Of a DNA stretch of 38,822 nucleotides, positions 10,031-19,240 are shown in pieces; position 1 is the first letter of the stretch; every line of letters begins with the position of its first letter. Where the stretch lies: NCBI GenBank assembly GCA_033297075.1, contig MU858311.1, positions 1 through 38,822 of the forward strand, in the 5' to 3' direction. Both the position numbers and the translations under genes were made by a program. The notes beneath the pieces were generated by a model. The model saw only the letters and a program-made list of their open reading frames with translations, was not told the DNA's origin and searched no databases. The stretch comes from Rhypophila decipiens (lineage: Eukaryota; Ascomycota; Sordariomycetes; Sordariales; Naviculisporaceae).

Positions 10031-12199
10031 ATGGAGATCCACTCACCGGCATCGTCCCTCGACCGGACCGGTTCGTCCTCGGGCGGCCCGTCGCCGACGG
10101 CCCACACCTTCTTCTCGGGCGCTTCGGCGTCGTCGGCTTCTCCACCATCGATGCCGGCCGTCCCTGTCAAATCGAGCCGAACACGAAGAACGTCACCGAC
10201 CAACGGCCCATCTAGAGGTCGCGGCCGGCCTGCGACTGCGCAGAGGATATGGAAACAACCCGTGATGCAGCGCAGGCTGATCCGCCTCTATCTCTACACC
10301 ACTGAATCGACTCTGAACACCAGGCAAATAGGCAGGCTCTTGTCGGCGCTGGCCAACCTGGAGGAGGAGGGCAAGGAACGTGAAGAGGAGCCCACTTCTC
10401 TCCAGTCCGAGATCCGATCGACACAGTATCAATTGAGCAGGCTCTTGTCCCATGGCTACCACAACCTCCGACCACGAACCCGCGAGACGGCCCGTGACAG
10501 AATCTCCAACTTCCGCACCGTGCGCGATGGCCGGATTCAAAAGAACAAGAGCGCACGGTCCAAAATGGCCCTCCACTCGCGCAGGACATCGGGCTCGAGC
10601 ACAGATTCAGCAGACACAGCCCGCAACTTTGACGCTCGGCTATTTCGCCATGACAGCGTGTCGAGCAGCAGATTTAGCTCTCCGTACAGCAATGGACCCC
10701 AGAGTCTGGTGGATGGTCGGTTCCCCAAGCCCGATCCCGACACGGTGATGCAAGACCGACAGAGCATCAGGTTGTCCTGGGTTCGCAGGGTCCTGAAGGA
10801 CGCTTCTGACAGCACGCCCGCCTCCTCGGTCTGCTCCGAGATCCGGAGTCTGCTGAGTCGATATTCGTTCCGGAGTTCATTGCTTTCATTCCATTCGTCC
10901 ATCTTGGCCAGCGAGTCCCTCCCCGACTTTCCATCCGGTCTTGGCGAGAACGATGCCGAGCGCAACAGAATCGTCATCCAGCTGTGCTGCCAATACCGCC
11001 ACGACTGCCTGCACCGCAAGGTTCTGCTGACCGTGACCCCGGATACCATCCCCCCAGCGCTTCGGGGTGCTGGTAATGTCAGAATCACCGATCTCGGTAG
11101 CAAATATGGGCGCGACAAATGGAACGAGACGGCCTTGCACTTGGTGGCAAGATGGGCCCCTGAGGCCACTGTCCTCAAGCACCTGATGGATCTCCTGCGC
11201 CGAGCCCACAACTCCATCATCAACGTGAGGAATATCGACGGCGATACATTCATGCATGTGCTGGCCCATCGCTGGCGCCATCAGTCCAACGTCGACGACA
11301 CGGCCACCTTTGATGGCCCACAATGGGCTGCTCTCGTATCCGAAGCCCACGCCAAGGGCTACCAGTTCCAATCCTCCAACTCGAGGGGCCTCAACTTCTT
11401 GGCATCCTTGCTTCCCGACGACGAGACGTCGATCCTCTGCACGCAGTCTCACCAGCGCATCGTTTTCGCGCTCTGGGTGCTGCTTGATCTGCATGGGGGC
11501 GATCAGCAGATCCTCCACGACTCATTGATGACTCCAGCCCCCGAGCCCCGTGGCTTTGGCCATGAGTTCGTCGGCACCCAGGTCGTGAGATTCTTGAGAA
11601 CCCAGGAACTGGCTGTTGCCCGAGTCGTGGACGAGCAGGAGATTTATGTTCCACCCCAGTTTGTTTTGCAAAGGTATACATGGCTGCTCAAGGACCTGCC
11701 CTCGACTGTCTCGCAGCCTGTCATCAGCAGACTGCACGGTTATCTGGATTGCCAGACCACAGCTTCGGGTCCCATTGCCTCTCCCGAGGTGTTTAAGGAG
11801 CTGCTGGAAGCTGGCGCCGACCCGAACGACTACAACCCGCAACGTCAAACCTGCATTATGGCTGTCATCGACAAGATGGAGAAGACCATTCTGACCGAGG
11901 AAGTTGGAACCAAACTGATTGAGATACTCATCAACTTTGGTGCAGACTTGCGTCTTTTGGATCCCGAGGGAAATACAGCACTTCACTATGCCGTCCGAGC
12001 TCGATTGCCAAACGTGGTCCAGCAGCTTATCAAAACTGGAATTCCCGTCCACGCCGAGAACCTCAATGGCGAGACGGCTCCGCAGATTGCAGTCCGCCAA
12101 TACGAAAAGACGCGCCCTGAACAGCTGGAGAGCGGTGTGAACTACGGCCGTTCCCAGAGCCTGCTTGTTCGCCTCTTCGATGCCTCAAAGAAGAAGTGA
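10031..12199 (+). CDS. Ankyrin-repeat protein with Ser/Pro-rich N-terminus
   Basis: Uninterrupted 722-aa frame. The start ATG (GACCATGG context) gives a Ser/Pro/Arg-rich N-terminus (1-70). A basic helical segment around 72-104 (WKQPVMQRRLIRLYLYTTES) recalls the short RLYLYT-type helix found near the N-terminus of fungal Clr5-like/ankyrin proteins. Residues 160-330 are Ser-rich, low-complexity linker. Ankyrin-type units appear at about 363-400 (NETALHLVARW, then DGDTFMHVLAHRW) and most clearly at 585-690 (LLEAGADPNDYN, LINFGADLRLLD, GNTALHYAVRA, NGETAPQIAV). The C-terminus is basic (DASKKK). There is no enzymatic domain and no signal peptide, so a cytoplasmic or nuclear protein-protein interaction role is the best guess. 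The next gene starts 338 bp downstream on the same strand. The ankyrin fold is confident; the function is unknown. Confidence 0.85.
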   Translation: MEIHSPASSLDRTGSSSGGPSPTAHTFFSGASASSASPPSMPAVPVKSSRTRRTSPTNGPSRGRGRPATAQRIWKQPVMQRRLIRLYLYTTESTLNTRQIGRLLSALANLEEEGKEREEEPTSLQSEIRSTQYQLSRLLSHGYHNLRPRTRETARDRISNFRTVRDGRIQKNKSARSKMALHSRRTSGSSTDSADTARNFDARLFRHDSVSSSRFSSPYSNGPQSLVDGRFPKPDPDTVMQDRQSIRLSWVRRVLKDASDSTPASSVCSEIRSLLSRYSFRSSLLSFHSSILASESLPDFPSGLGENDAERNRIVIQLCCQYRHDCLHRKVLLTVTPDTIPPALRGAGNVRITDLGSKYGRDKWNETALHLVARWAPEATVLKHLMDLLRRAHNSIINVRNIDGDTFMHVLAHRWRHQSNVDDTATFDGPQWAALVSEAHAKGYQFQSSNSRGLNFLASLLPDDETSILCTQSHQRIVFALWVLLDLHGGDQQILHDSLMTPAPEPRGFGHEFVGTQVVRFLRTQELAVARVVDEQEIYVPPQFVLQRYTWLLKDLPSTVSQPVISRLHGYLDCQTTASGPIASPEVFKELLEAGADPNDYNPQRQTCIMAVIDKMEKTILTEEVGTKLIEILINFGADLRLLDPEGNTALHYAVRARLPNVVQQLIKTGIPVHAENLNGETAPQIAVRQYEKTRPEQLESGVNYGRSQSLLVRLFDASKKK

Positions 12200-12537
12200 G
12201 GCTCTTGTCCCATCTGCCGGCTTCTCGACGGACCCTGGTTTCGGTGGTGCAACCCACTGGAAGCGATGGATGGTGATGAACCAAACTTGGGGAGCATCTT
12301 CAGGCTAATCACCTCGCTTCCGTGGCATGCGAGTTTGGTCATGGCCCACGTTGCATTTCTAACGGCTGTGCATCATTTTACCCGGTGTGTGCGGCTGCGT
12401 CAAGTTGATTGTGACAGATATCCCGACCTCGATCACAACTTGCTTACTCTCCTTGCACCTCGATGAGGTGTATGTTGGTTCCCTCGATAAGAATCGCCTG
12501 ATTAGTCACCAGCAGATCGAACTCACTCGCGTTAAAC
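12200..12537. other. Short intergenic spacer between ankyrin and dioxygenase genes
   Basis: These 338 bp must hold the ankyrin gene 3' end and the promoter of the downstream gene. I see no clear TATA or terminator-like element. The short spacing is normal for separately transcribed fungal genes and does not imply an operon. Confidence 0.5.
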
Positions 12538-13458
12538 ATGACGAATCCATCACAGTTGGCAGTCTTGTCACTTACCGTCGCGCTCAGCGCATTCTTTGGG
12601 CCAATTCTTCTGACATCACTTTCACCCCATTTCCAGCCCTGGGTTGAGCTTCTCCCTATCTCTTGGGATTCGACTCCCTTACAATGTGCACCGCACACTT
12701 ATACGACCACACTGGTCTCCCTCTCCCCACTCCTCATCTACATACACAATTTTGTCTCTCCCGCGGAATCCCGGGCCCTAGTTGACCTGGGTATTCCGCT
12801 CCTGGAGCCATCTCCGATAACAGGCTATGGCTCCGACGCACGGGGCTCTCGGGCGCGGACATCATGGTCTGCCCCCTTGCCGGTCAACAACTCGTTGGTG
12901 GACTGTATCCTTGCCAGAGCAGAGTCCTTCATGGGCACTCTGCTTCTTCAAGGACGGGACAACATGGGTCAGGCACAACTTGTCCGCTACACCGAGGGCC
13001 AAAAGTTCGATCTACACCATGACTGGTTTTCCCGGCCGAGAATACTGGATGAAGATGCCAAGAGCGGCAGACGTCGGTTATACAACCGCATCGCTACCGT
13101 CTTTTTGACCTTGCAGGCGGACAACATTACCGAAGGTACCGGCGAGACTTGGTTTCCTTATGTGAAGCCTGTTACCTCTTCTCAAGTCGGGGCAGATGAC
13201 TCAAAGGATGAAGACCCGTCCGGGGCGGCGGCGGAGAGTACGACGACGACGGGTGCGCCCAACCCCTGGTGGAGAGAGCACGAGGATGGCGGTATGGCGT
13301 TTAAAGCCATAGCTGGAAACGCCCTATTCTGGGTCAATATGTTTCCCAACAATGGGTCAGGGGACGGGAGGACATTACATGCCGGGCTGCCCGTCAAGGG
13401 TGGCGTCAAGACGGCAATGAATATTTGGCCGAGGGTATTCTTTGGGCCTGATGCGTAA
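12538..13458 (+). CDS. Prolyl 4-hydroxylase alpha-subunit-like 2-oxoglutarate/Fe(II) dioxygenase
   Basis: Single-exon 306-aa protein. Residues 6-27 form a hydrophobic segment without a clear cleavage site, suggesting a signal anchor and an ER/secretory-pathway luminal enzyme. The P4Hc double-stranded beta-helix covers about 65-302. The iron ligands are visible: H160 and D162 in YTEGQKFDLHHDWF (HxD) and distal H281 in LHAGLPVKGGVK, with K291 placed to bind the 2-oxoglutarate carboxylate. VFLTLQADNITEGTGETWFP (188-207) matches the family beta strand and loop. An acidic, Ser/Thr-rich insert (217-240) separates the conserved blocks. NIT (196-198) and NNGS (271-274) contain possible N-glycosylation sequons, consistent with luminal exposure. 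Family and catalytic competence are well supported; the substrate (prolyl or other peptide residue) cannot be told from sequence. Confidence 0.9.
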   Translation: MTNPSQLAVLSLTVALSAFFGPILLTSLSPHFQPWVELLPISWDSTPLQCAPHTYTTTLVSLSPLLIYIHNFVSPAESRALVDLGIPLLEPSPITGYGSDARGSRARTSWSAPLPVNNSLVDCILARAESFMGTLLLQGRDNMGQAQLVRYTEGQKFDLHHDWFSRPRILDEDAKSGRRRLYNRIATVFLTLQADNITEGTGETWFPYVKPVTSSQVGADDSKDEDPSGAAAESTTTTGAPNPWWREHEDGGMAFKAIAGNALFWVNMFPNNGSGDGRTLHAGLPVKGGVKTAMNIWPRVFFGPDA

Positions 13459-13941
13459 CGCAGCTATTTATTTGTCCTGTTTATTCTTTTATTCTTCTTG
13501 GGTGAATTTGCTTTACTCGTTTATGTTTGGAGTTTTGGGGATGGACAAATGGAATGGGCTGCTGTGTTTTTATGGTGGAAAGAGAATATTGGCCTCTCTC
13601 CCTGTCATGTCTTGCCATCTCTTTCTATCTCATATCTTGTTTGTTTCTTATAAAAACTAGTACAAGCTACCTATCAGCTCTTCTCTTTGGTTGGAGGCAG
13701 GCACACTCATGGCCTAACGTATATAGTACATTAGTTATCAACGATGAATGAAATGACCTCGTAAAGATTCAACAACAGATGACTCATTTACAATCTGACT
13801 TGGGGGTGAAAAGATGACATGGCAATTGCTGCTGCTGGTGGTTCCCACGACAGACAAATTGCTAGAGGCTTCACTTGCCTGCCTGCCTGGCAGCTGCCTA
13901 CCTTGCATCAATTTGAGCTCCAGTTAAATACAGCACCCCAC

Positions 13942-14255
13942 GGTAAATAGTCAAATTGGTATACCTTGTTGACAAGGTTGCTAGGCCTACCAGTGACTTT
14001 GATAATGCGTTTTTGTTGTAGAAATAATGTATTTTTTCAGCTTATAAAACGCCTATTTGACAATATAATAAGGCGTTTCAAGTCACGAGCAAGGGCCCTG
14101 GTCAGGTAGTGCAGGTTGACTATTTACTGTAGAATACTGTACTCACCTTGCACTACTACTTCAAAGGCCCCTTGCCTGTGACTTGGAAGGGGTTTATTAA
14201 GTGCAAAGGGGGCTTTATTAAGCTGAAATATACGCGTTGTTTATACAGTAGAATG
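13942..14255. repeat. Nested inverted repeats, possible MITE relics
   Basis: GTAAATAGTCAA (13943-13954) and TTGACTATTTAC (14116-14127) are perfect 12-bp inverted repeats bounding about 185 bp. Inside, AAACGCCTATTT (14047-14058) and AATAAGGCGTTT (14067-14078) form a near-perfect stem. In addition, 14002-14101 reverse-complemented aligns with 14163-14255: shared CCCTTG..GTGACTTG, TTATTA, GGC.TTTAT.AAGCTGAAA. The same sequence is thus present twice, head to head. High AT content and no coding capacity fit degraded non-autonomous DNA transposons. Confidence 0.5.
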
Positions 14256-14330
14256 GCACTGAGTAGGTCAATCCTGATCCAAGCAGCAAAAGCACGACAA
14301 GGTGAGGAATAAGGAGTCACGAGACAAAAG

Positions 14331-14358
14331 TACGTCAGGTAGTTAACGTCAGGTAGTT
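14331..14358 (+). repeat. Tandem 14-bp repeat, core ACGTCAGGTAGTT
   Basis: TACGTCAGGTAGTT is followed immediately by AACGTCAGGTAGTT. A related GTCAGGTAGT also occurs at 14101-14110 in the neighbouring repeat block, so it is probably part of the same repetitive material. Confidence 0.6.
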
Positions 14359-15490
14359 ATTGAGTTCACTACACGCCAAGTACAAAGGCTAGCTAACCAA
14401 GTACATGTATTTGCCTCAATGCGAACTGTTGCCCCAGCCCTGCCTGTCCTCTCCCATTCCCAGTCCAACTTAATGGTGACATAAAGTGATGACATGTGTG
14501 TGCCCTTACCCTTGGAAGAAGAAAAACACGAAACCCCGCTCGCTGCCTTTTTTCCCCGTGAAAATATCTGGTAGTCATTACATTACTGTCATGACCATTA
14601 CCATTGTACCTTGCAAGCACAAACAAAACAGGAGGAGAACCCAACAAGCCCATATAAAAAAAGCAACACATCAAGTTGTGTTTGTCAAAGAAAAAAACCC
14701 AGACTCGTTCGGCCTGCTCTAGGCAGCTCAAGAGTAAATAAACGAATGTGTGTGTGCGAATCTGCCAGAGACCTTTTAAATCCAGGCACCACCAGCAGCC
14801 ATCGCCAGGTTTGGTTGGCCCTTGAAAGAAAGAAACAATCCAAACAACAACAACAAGGATGATTAAGAGCAAAGTATTACTACCAATGTCGTTAGGTAGG
14901 TAGATGAACGGCGTCATGATCGAAAAGAAACAGAATAACCAGGATAAAACAGGCAGGCGTCCGAGGTATATATATCTTTTTCGAAGAGAGAACAAAAGTG
15001 TAAATTCGATAGAAACAACAAAACACACACAAAAGGGCGCGGACCCAAACAATTGTAGCGATTCTCCTCTTTTGTCCCCACGTTTTTGATGAACTGTTTC
15101 TGTTCTCTTGTCCGTCGTTCGTAAGCGGCGTCGTAGACATGGAAAGCAAAGTGTAGTGTCCCTTCGCAGGGCGAGTTTGCCGAGGTTCTTTTTAACCAGA
15201 GCTGACTCTATTTCTTTTTGGGCGAGTCTCATTTCTCGGAAGATGTGTTTCAGATGGGATATTGGAGAGTCATGGAATTGGCGGGAATGAGGCGTCAAGT
15301 AGATGGCCGACAGGACAGGGCGATGGACGTCTGGCGGTGGTGGGTATCGATATGGTAGTAAAATCACGAAGCTTCATCGTGAAGTAGAAAATGGTAGAGG
15401 ACCAAGATGCGGGTATGGGTATCAAAAGAAAGAGAAAAAAGGTATCGAGCAAAGCGTATGGAGCAAGAAAAACGGCGACTAGATAGACAC

Positions 15491-18400
15491 TTAAACCTGA
15501 GCAGGCTGGCTTACGCTGCCTCCCCTCATCCAGCCGAACATGCCGTTACCCACAGGAGTGGTGACGGCTGAGACGGGCTCGACAGGGGTGCGTAATGCCT
15601 GCACTTCGCGCGGCTCGAGGAGTAGACTCTTTCTGTAGTGCGTGGCTTGGGTGTTGACGCCCGCCTTGTCTTTCTCTCGAACACGCTCGATCTGAGCTGC
15701 CAGCCATTCTTGGAAGTCTGGTAGCTCGGTAAGGCGGTAAGGAATCTGGAAGCGCTGCAATTCGCCAATGCTCTTTGCTGTCCGGGTGTGCTTGTCAAAG
15801 TTGATGACAATCAGGCCAGTATCACTGGTCTTGGTGGCCGGGTTGCCGACATCCACAAATGTGAGGTCTGTCAGGAACATGCCAAGGAATGGCAGGCAAG
15901 GAGGGACCCGATCCTGCAGCCGCGCACGCAGAACTTTGTAGTTTTGGTTAAAGTCCACGATGGCTTGCAAGCTCTTTAGCTGCTCCTTTCGTTTTGGGCT
16001 GACAGCGTCCCACGTCATCTTCAGGCGCTTGATGCTCGTGTCTGTCAAGGCGCAGGTGATGGCCATCAAAGCATCGTAGTTGTGGAGTTGAGAGCACTGA
16101 TGGCCAATCTTGATCCAGTGTTTGATGACATGGGCGCGCTTCTTGACCTCGTCAAACTGAAGAATGCTGTCAGCCACCAGGTTCGAGAGCCCAGTGGTGA
16201 AGGCCGACATGGCTTTGACGTTGGGTGCGCGGATGCCTCCCATTTTGGTCCATTTCGAACCCAGCAGCTCCTCAGGCATGATGGAGCAGAAGAGGGTCAT
16301 CTGCTTGATGGTCAGCTGGCGGGAAACCTCGAGAGGGTCAAAGTCGAGAATTGACGGAGAGCTGCCGCCAGATTTCCAGTTGTTGAGAGCGTTCGCGTGA
16401 CTTTTGGGGACGACAGGGGGCGGGAGGGGGATGTCGCTGGGGAGAAACTGAGACGCCGACGTGTTTGTTTTGCCCATGGACGAGAGCAGTCGGGGTACAA
16501 GAGTGCCATCGTTGGACGAGACCTTGTCTGCCAGGTCTAGCAGACGTTTACCCGCAGTTGGCAGGATAGAGCCGAGTTTGAACTCGGCAAACTGTTTGAT
16601 CAGCGGAAGCGCCTCGTGGTCGCTATCTTCGCGCCAGTGGGTTTCCAGCCAGCCCTTGAAGACGTTGTAAGCCCGTAACCGGACTGGGGCGGCCACGTGA
16701 GGCGCCTCGCCCACGTAGTCGAATCGATCGATCAAGGCCTCGGCAAGCTTGACCGGCGTACAAAACAGGCGAAATGTGAGGTAGAAGGTGGAGACAAACA
16801 TGGCGTCAGGCGTTGACTCATGTGTGGTAAGTCGCTCGACTAAAGCGGCCAGCGACCCACCGGTGACCTGTCCCTCTTTGTTGAACATGAGCTCGTGGGC
16901 ATATGTCCTCTCCAAAAGCTGAGACTCGACATCCTCCACCTCGTCGTGTGTTGTGCTTTCTGCTACACCCCCGATAGTGCTCACAGCAGCGCTCTCAGCC
17001 ACACTGAGCTCGCATAATGAAGGCTGATTCCTCGGGGCGTGATCCGGTGTGGTCGCGCGAGTCGAGGTCTGAGACACCAGGCTAGATTCGGAATCTCGGC
17101 TGAGATAGGTGCTGGCCGACCCTGAGCTCGACGCCGTCATGCTCTCTGCGCGGAACGACTGATACTCGACGCTCTCATGGCCAGCAGACTGGCCAGTTGG
17201 GGCATAATCATCTTCGAGTGGGATGGCGGTCGAGATTCTCGGCAAAGGCGGCAGCGAGGGGCGAAGCGATGCGACTGACGAGACCATGCTGGACGCATTG
17301 TCGTCCACAAGCGACTGCCGTCGTGACGTCTGTGGTGAGTGAGAGGCCTCAGCTGACTGCTCTGTGACAGGCGAGGTGGTCTGCGGTACTTGGGGGAGCG
17401 GCTTGTCAATCGACAAGGCTGGTTTATGGCGTGATATTGCTGAAGGCGTGACTGAGACAGACGTAGATGCCGTGGGTGTTTCCGAGACGCTCGAACCAGC
17501 AATGCTGGCCGACTCTGCCGCATTCGACATGGACCTCTCTCGGACCTCTTGAATGGCGTCGAGTGCGGACAGATCCAGGTCGAAAGTCGCCATGTCACCA
17601 TTGCAATTGCCCTCAAACTCGAAATCTCCGATGCGCTCAATCACCCACTTGGTTTTCGCCACGCATTCGCCCGTGGCCTTAACACAGCTGGTGGCAGCTC
17701 CCAATAAGCGGCCATTGTCCTGCGGTACGATGACGTCCTCCATCTCTGGTCCACTGGTGAGGAGCACATCGCGCGCCGTGCGCATCAGGTTCCTGAGGTG
17801 GTCGTACATTGCGCAACGCGAGTGAATCAAGGCCTCAATGCCGAGCGAGTTCTGCGCGCAGACAACGTCAATCACCACCAGCAGCTCTCCGCCCGATGAG
17901 GCTGACTGCTTGATTGCGAGAGCGAGCTGCGGTCTCGACTGCGACTGAACATGTAACCGGCCGATGAAAGAACCGAGATGAGACAGAAAGATGTCATGGC
18001 ACGCGTTGAGCCGCTCCGAGACCAGATTCTGCCGTCGTGAGAGAGGCGACGGGCCGACCAAGCTGACGCGGTGCGAAATCGTCGATGAGAGCCGATTTCC
18101 TTGCGACGGGGCGTTTTGTGACAATCGGCGCGCATTTGTAGACGAAGCTGGCTGGGGCTGGTACTGGTAGGCGCCCGACAGACCCTTGTTCACACCCGCC
18201 GACTCCTGTGTTCCCTCGCTTGTGTCCGATGGCGCCGGCTCGGGACCACCTCTGTTTTCCTTGCAACGGGATCCTGCATCTCCCGCTTCCATTTGTTCAG
18301 GGGCGAAGCTGACCGACTCGGCCGGTGGCGTCGGTGGCACCTCTTCCATCACTGTCGTCATCATCGCAATCGCCGGCATTCGCGCCTTTCTCTCCTCGTT

Positions 18401-19240
18401 CATGTTGTCCAAGAATTTGACGCCTTTGGTGACAATCTTGAAGGCCTTCAGAATCATCTCGTCCACAATCTTGTTGATCTCTTCATCTGCGTCAATTAGC
18501 TTCTGTGCCTCCTGTAACCTCTTGGCCGTCTTGACCAATGCAGATAGTTCTGATAAGAGCGATTTCCGACTCCGCCTAATGGCATCGTTTCTCTGCACAA
18601 GAGGCGATTCCCTTGTCAGACAGTCCGTGTGGTCCTGCGGGTGTGTTAGCGGCTTGATTGGATCTCGATGTGATGGTATCGCGTTGCACCAGTGACCTAC
18701 CAATAGATAGCGCACGCCAGCAATCAGGCCCTTCATGAATTCTTGGTTGCCGAAGATATCGGTATCATTTACCGACGTGCTCCGCATCAGGTCCCAAAAG
18801 TTGAGCAGCGCCTTGAGGAGATTCCGCATCTCTTCTGGGTCGTATGCCTCGCAGTAGTTGGTAGGCAGCCATCCCCTGTCCCCAGAAACGAGCAGCGTGC
18901 CATCAGCCCAGCCATTGGTGTGTATCGAGTGCACTAGAATCACCTCTCCCTCGTTGAGTGGCAACGTCACGGTCGAATCCGTCATGGCATAGCTGGGTTG
19001 GAAGGGATAAAAGGCGCGCAAGTAGTTGTGGAAGACTGGACCGGGGCTCGGCGGCCTCTCGAGGACGTCCTCGTCGTGGGTGCCACTGCCATTGGGCGTC
19101 GTCGGGGGCGTCATATCAGCCTGCGAGTAGTAATCCGTCGCCGTAGACTCGGACCCATCATCGCACTGGCCTGATCTTGTCTTTTGTATACTGAGAGGAG
19201 CCACCTGGAGGCTCGATCGCATCGGTTGACTGTTCAGCAT
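15491..19240 (-). CDS. Cdc25-type Ras guanine-nucleotide exchange factor with N-terminal SH3 domain
   Basis: The frame is 1249 codons, or 1227 aa after removal of the in-frame intron 18700-18635. Residues 73-133 are an SH3 domain (LRAFYPFQPS, ALNEGE-like LPLNEGEVILV, GWLPTNYCE). A helical region follows, then a long Ser/Thr/Pro-rich linker. The RasGEF_N (REM) module starts with GGSLAALVERLT and FVSTFYLTFRLF, about 770-905 after splicing. The catalytic CDC25 domain is about 943-1183: LTIKQMTLFCSI, VKKRAHVIKHWIKI, LHNYDALMAITCAL, PCLPFLGMFLTDLTF, IVINFDKH. This arrangement is that of fungal Cdc25, which loads GTP on Ras to drive adenylate cyclase/PKA and MAPK signalling at the membrane. Start ATG 19240 is the first ATG in frame that I see; an additional upstream exon cannot be excluded. 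It is convergent with the P4H-like gene. Confidence 0.95.
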   Translation of the reverse strand: MLNSQPMRSSLQVAPLSIQKTRSGQCDDGSESTATDYYSQADMTPPTTPNGSGTHDEDVLERPPSPGPVFHNYLRAFYPFQPSYAMTDSTVTLPLNEGEVILVHSIHTNGWADGTLLVSGDRGWLPTNYCEAYDPEEMRNLLKALLNFWDLMRSTSVNDTDIFGNQEFMKGLIAGVRYLLVGHWCNAIPSHRDPIKPLTHPQDHTDCLTRESPLVQRNDAIRRSRKSLLSELSALVKTAKRLQEAQKLIDADEEINKIVDEMILKAFKIVTKGVKFLDNMNEERKARMPAIAMMTTVMEEVPPTPPAESVSFAPEQMEAGDAGSRCKENRGGPEPAPSDTSEGTQESAGVNKGLSGAYQYQPQPASSTNARRLSQNAPSQGNRLSSTISHRVSLVGPSPLSRRQNLVSERLNACHDIFLSHLGSFIGRLHVQSQSRPQLALAIKQSASSGGELLVVIDVVCAQNSLGIEALIHSRCAMYDHLRNLMRTARDVLLTSGPEMEDVIVPQDNGRLLGAATSCVKATGECVAKTKWVIERIGDFEFEGNCNGDMATFDLDLSALDAIQEVRERSMSNAAESASIAGSSVSETPTASTSVSVTPSAISRHKPALSIDKPLPQVPQTTSPVTEQSAEASHSPQTSRRQSLVDDNASSMVSSVASLRPSLPPLPRISTAIPLEDDYAPTGQSAGHESVEYQSFRAESMTASSSGSASTYLSRDSESSLVSQTSTRATTPDHAPRNQPSLCELSVAESAAVSTIGGVAESTTHDEVEDVESQLLERTYAHELMFNKEGQVTGGSLAALVERLTTHESTPDAMFVSTFYLTFRLFCTPVKLAEALIDRFDYVGEAPHVAAPVRLRAYNVFKGWLETHWREDSDHEALPLIKQFAEFKLGSILPTAGKRLLDLADKVSSNDGTLVPRLLSSMGKTNTSASQFLPSDIPLPPPVVPKSHANALNNWKSGGSSPSILDFDPLEVSRQLTIKQMTLFCSIMPEELLGSKWTKMGGIRAPNVKAMSAFTTGLSNLVADSILQFDEVKKRAHVIKHWIKIGHQCSQLHNYDALMAITCALTDTSIKRLKMTWDAVSPKRKEQLKSLQAIVDFNQNYKVLRARLQDRVPPCLPFLGMFLTDLTFVDVGNPATKTSDTGLIVINFDKHTRTAKSIGELQRFQIPYRLTELPDFQEWLAAQIERVREKDKAGVNTQATHYRKSLLLEPREVQALRTPVEPVSAVTTPVGNGMFGWMRGGSVSQPAQV
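18635..18700 (-). other. In-frame intron of the RasGEF gene (66 bp)
   Basis: The donor is GTAGGT, with a perfect CTAAC branch site and acceptor CCGCAG. It falls on a codon boundary and encodes 22 sense codons, so the frame stays open across it. Its translation (VGHWCNAIPSHRD...) interrupts a helical region that reads naturally as VRYLL-DHTDCLT after removal. Confidence 0.8.

Larger units (their letters stand above)
13459..15490. other. Convergent intergenic region with AT-rich repeats
   Basis: The two flanking genes converge here. The P4H-like gene 3' flank (13459 to about 13760) is T-rich. A block of nested inverted repeats lies at 13942-14255 (separate entry). A tandem 14-bp repeat with core ACGTCAGGTAGTT lies at 14331-14358. 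The segment from about 14500 to 15490 is A-rich on this strand and probably the 3' UTR and flank of the RasGEF gene. A 324-codon minus-strand frame at 14393-15367 is low-complexity (Phe/Leu/Arg runs) and I do not accept it as a gene. Confidence 0.5.

Noticed and set aside
14393..15367. 324-codon minus-strand open frame downstream of the RasGEF gene
   Set aside because: Low-complexity Phe/Leu/Arg translation of an A-rich plus strand, overlapping the probable RasGEF 3' UTR. No motif and no convincing start.
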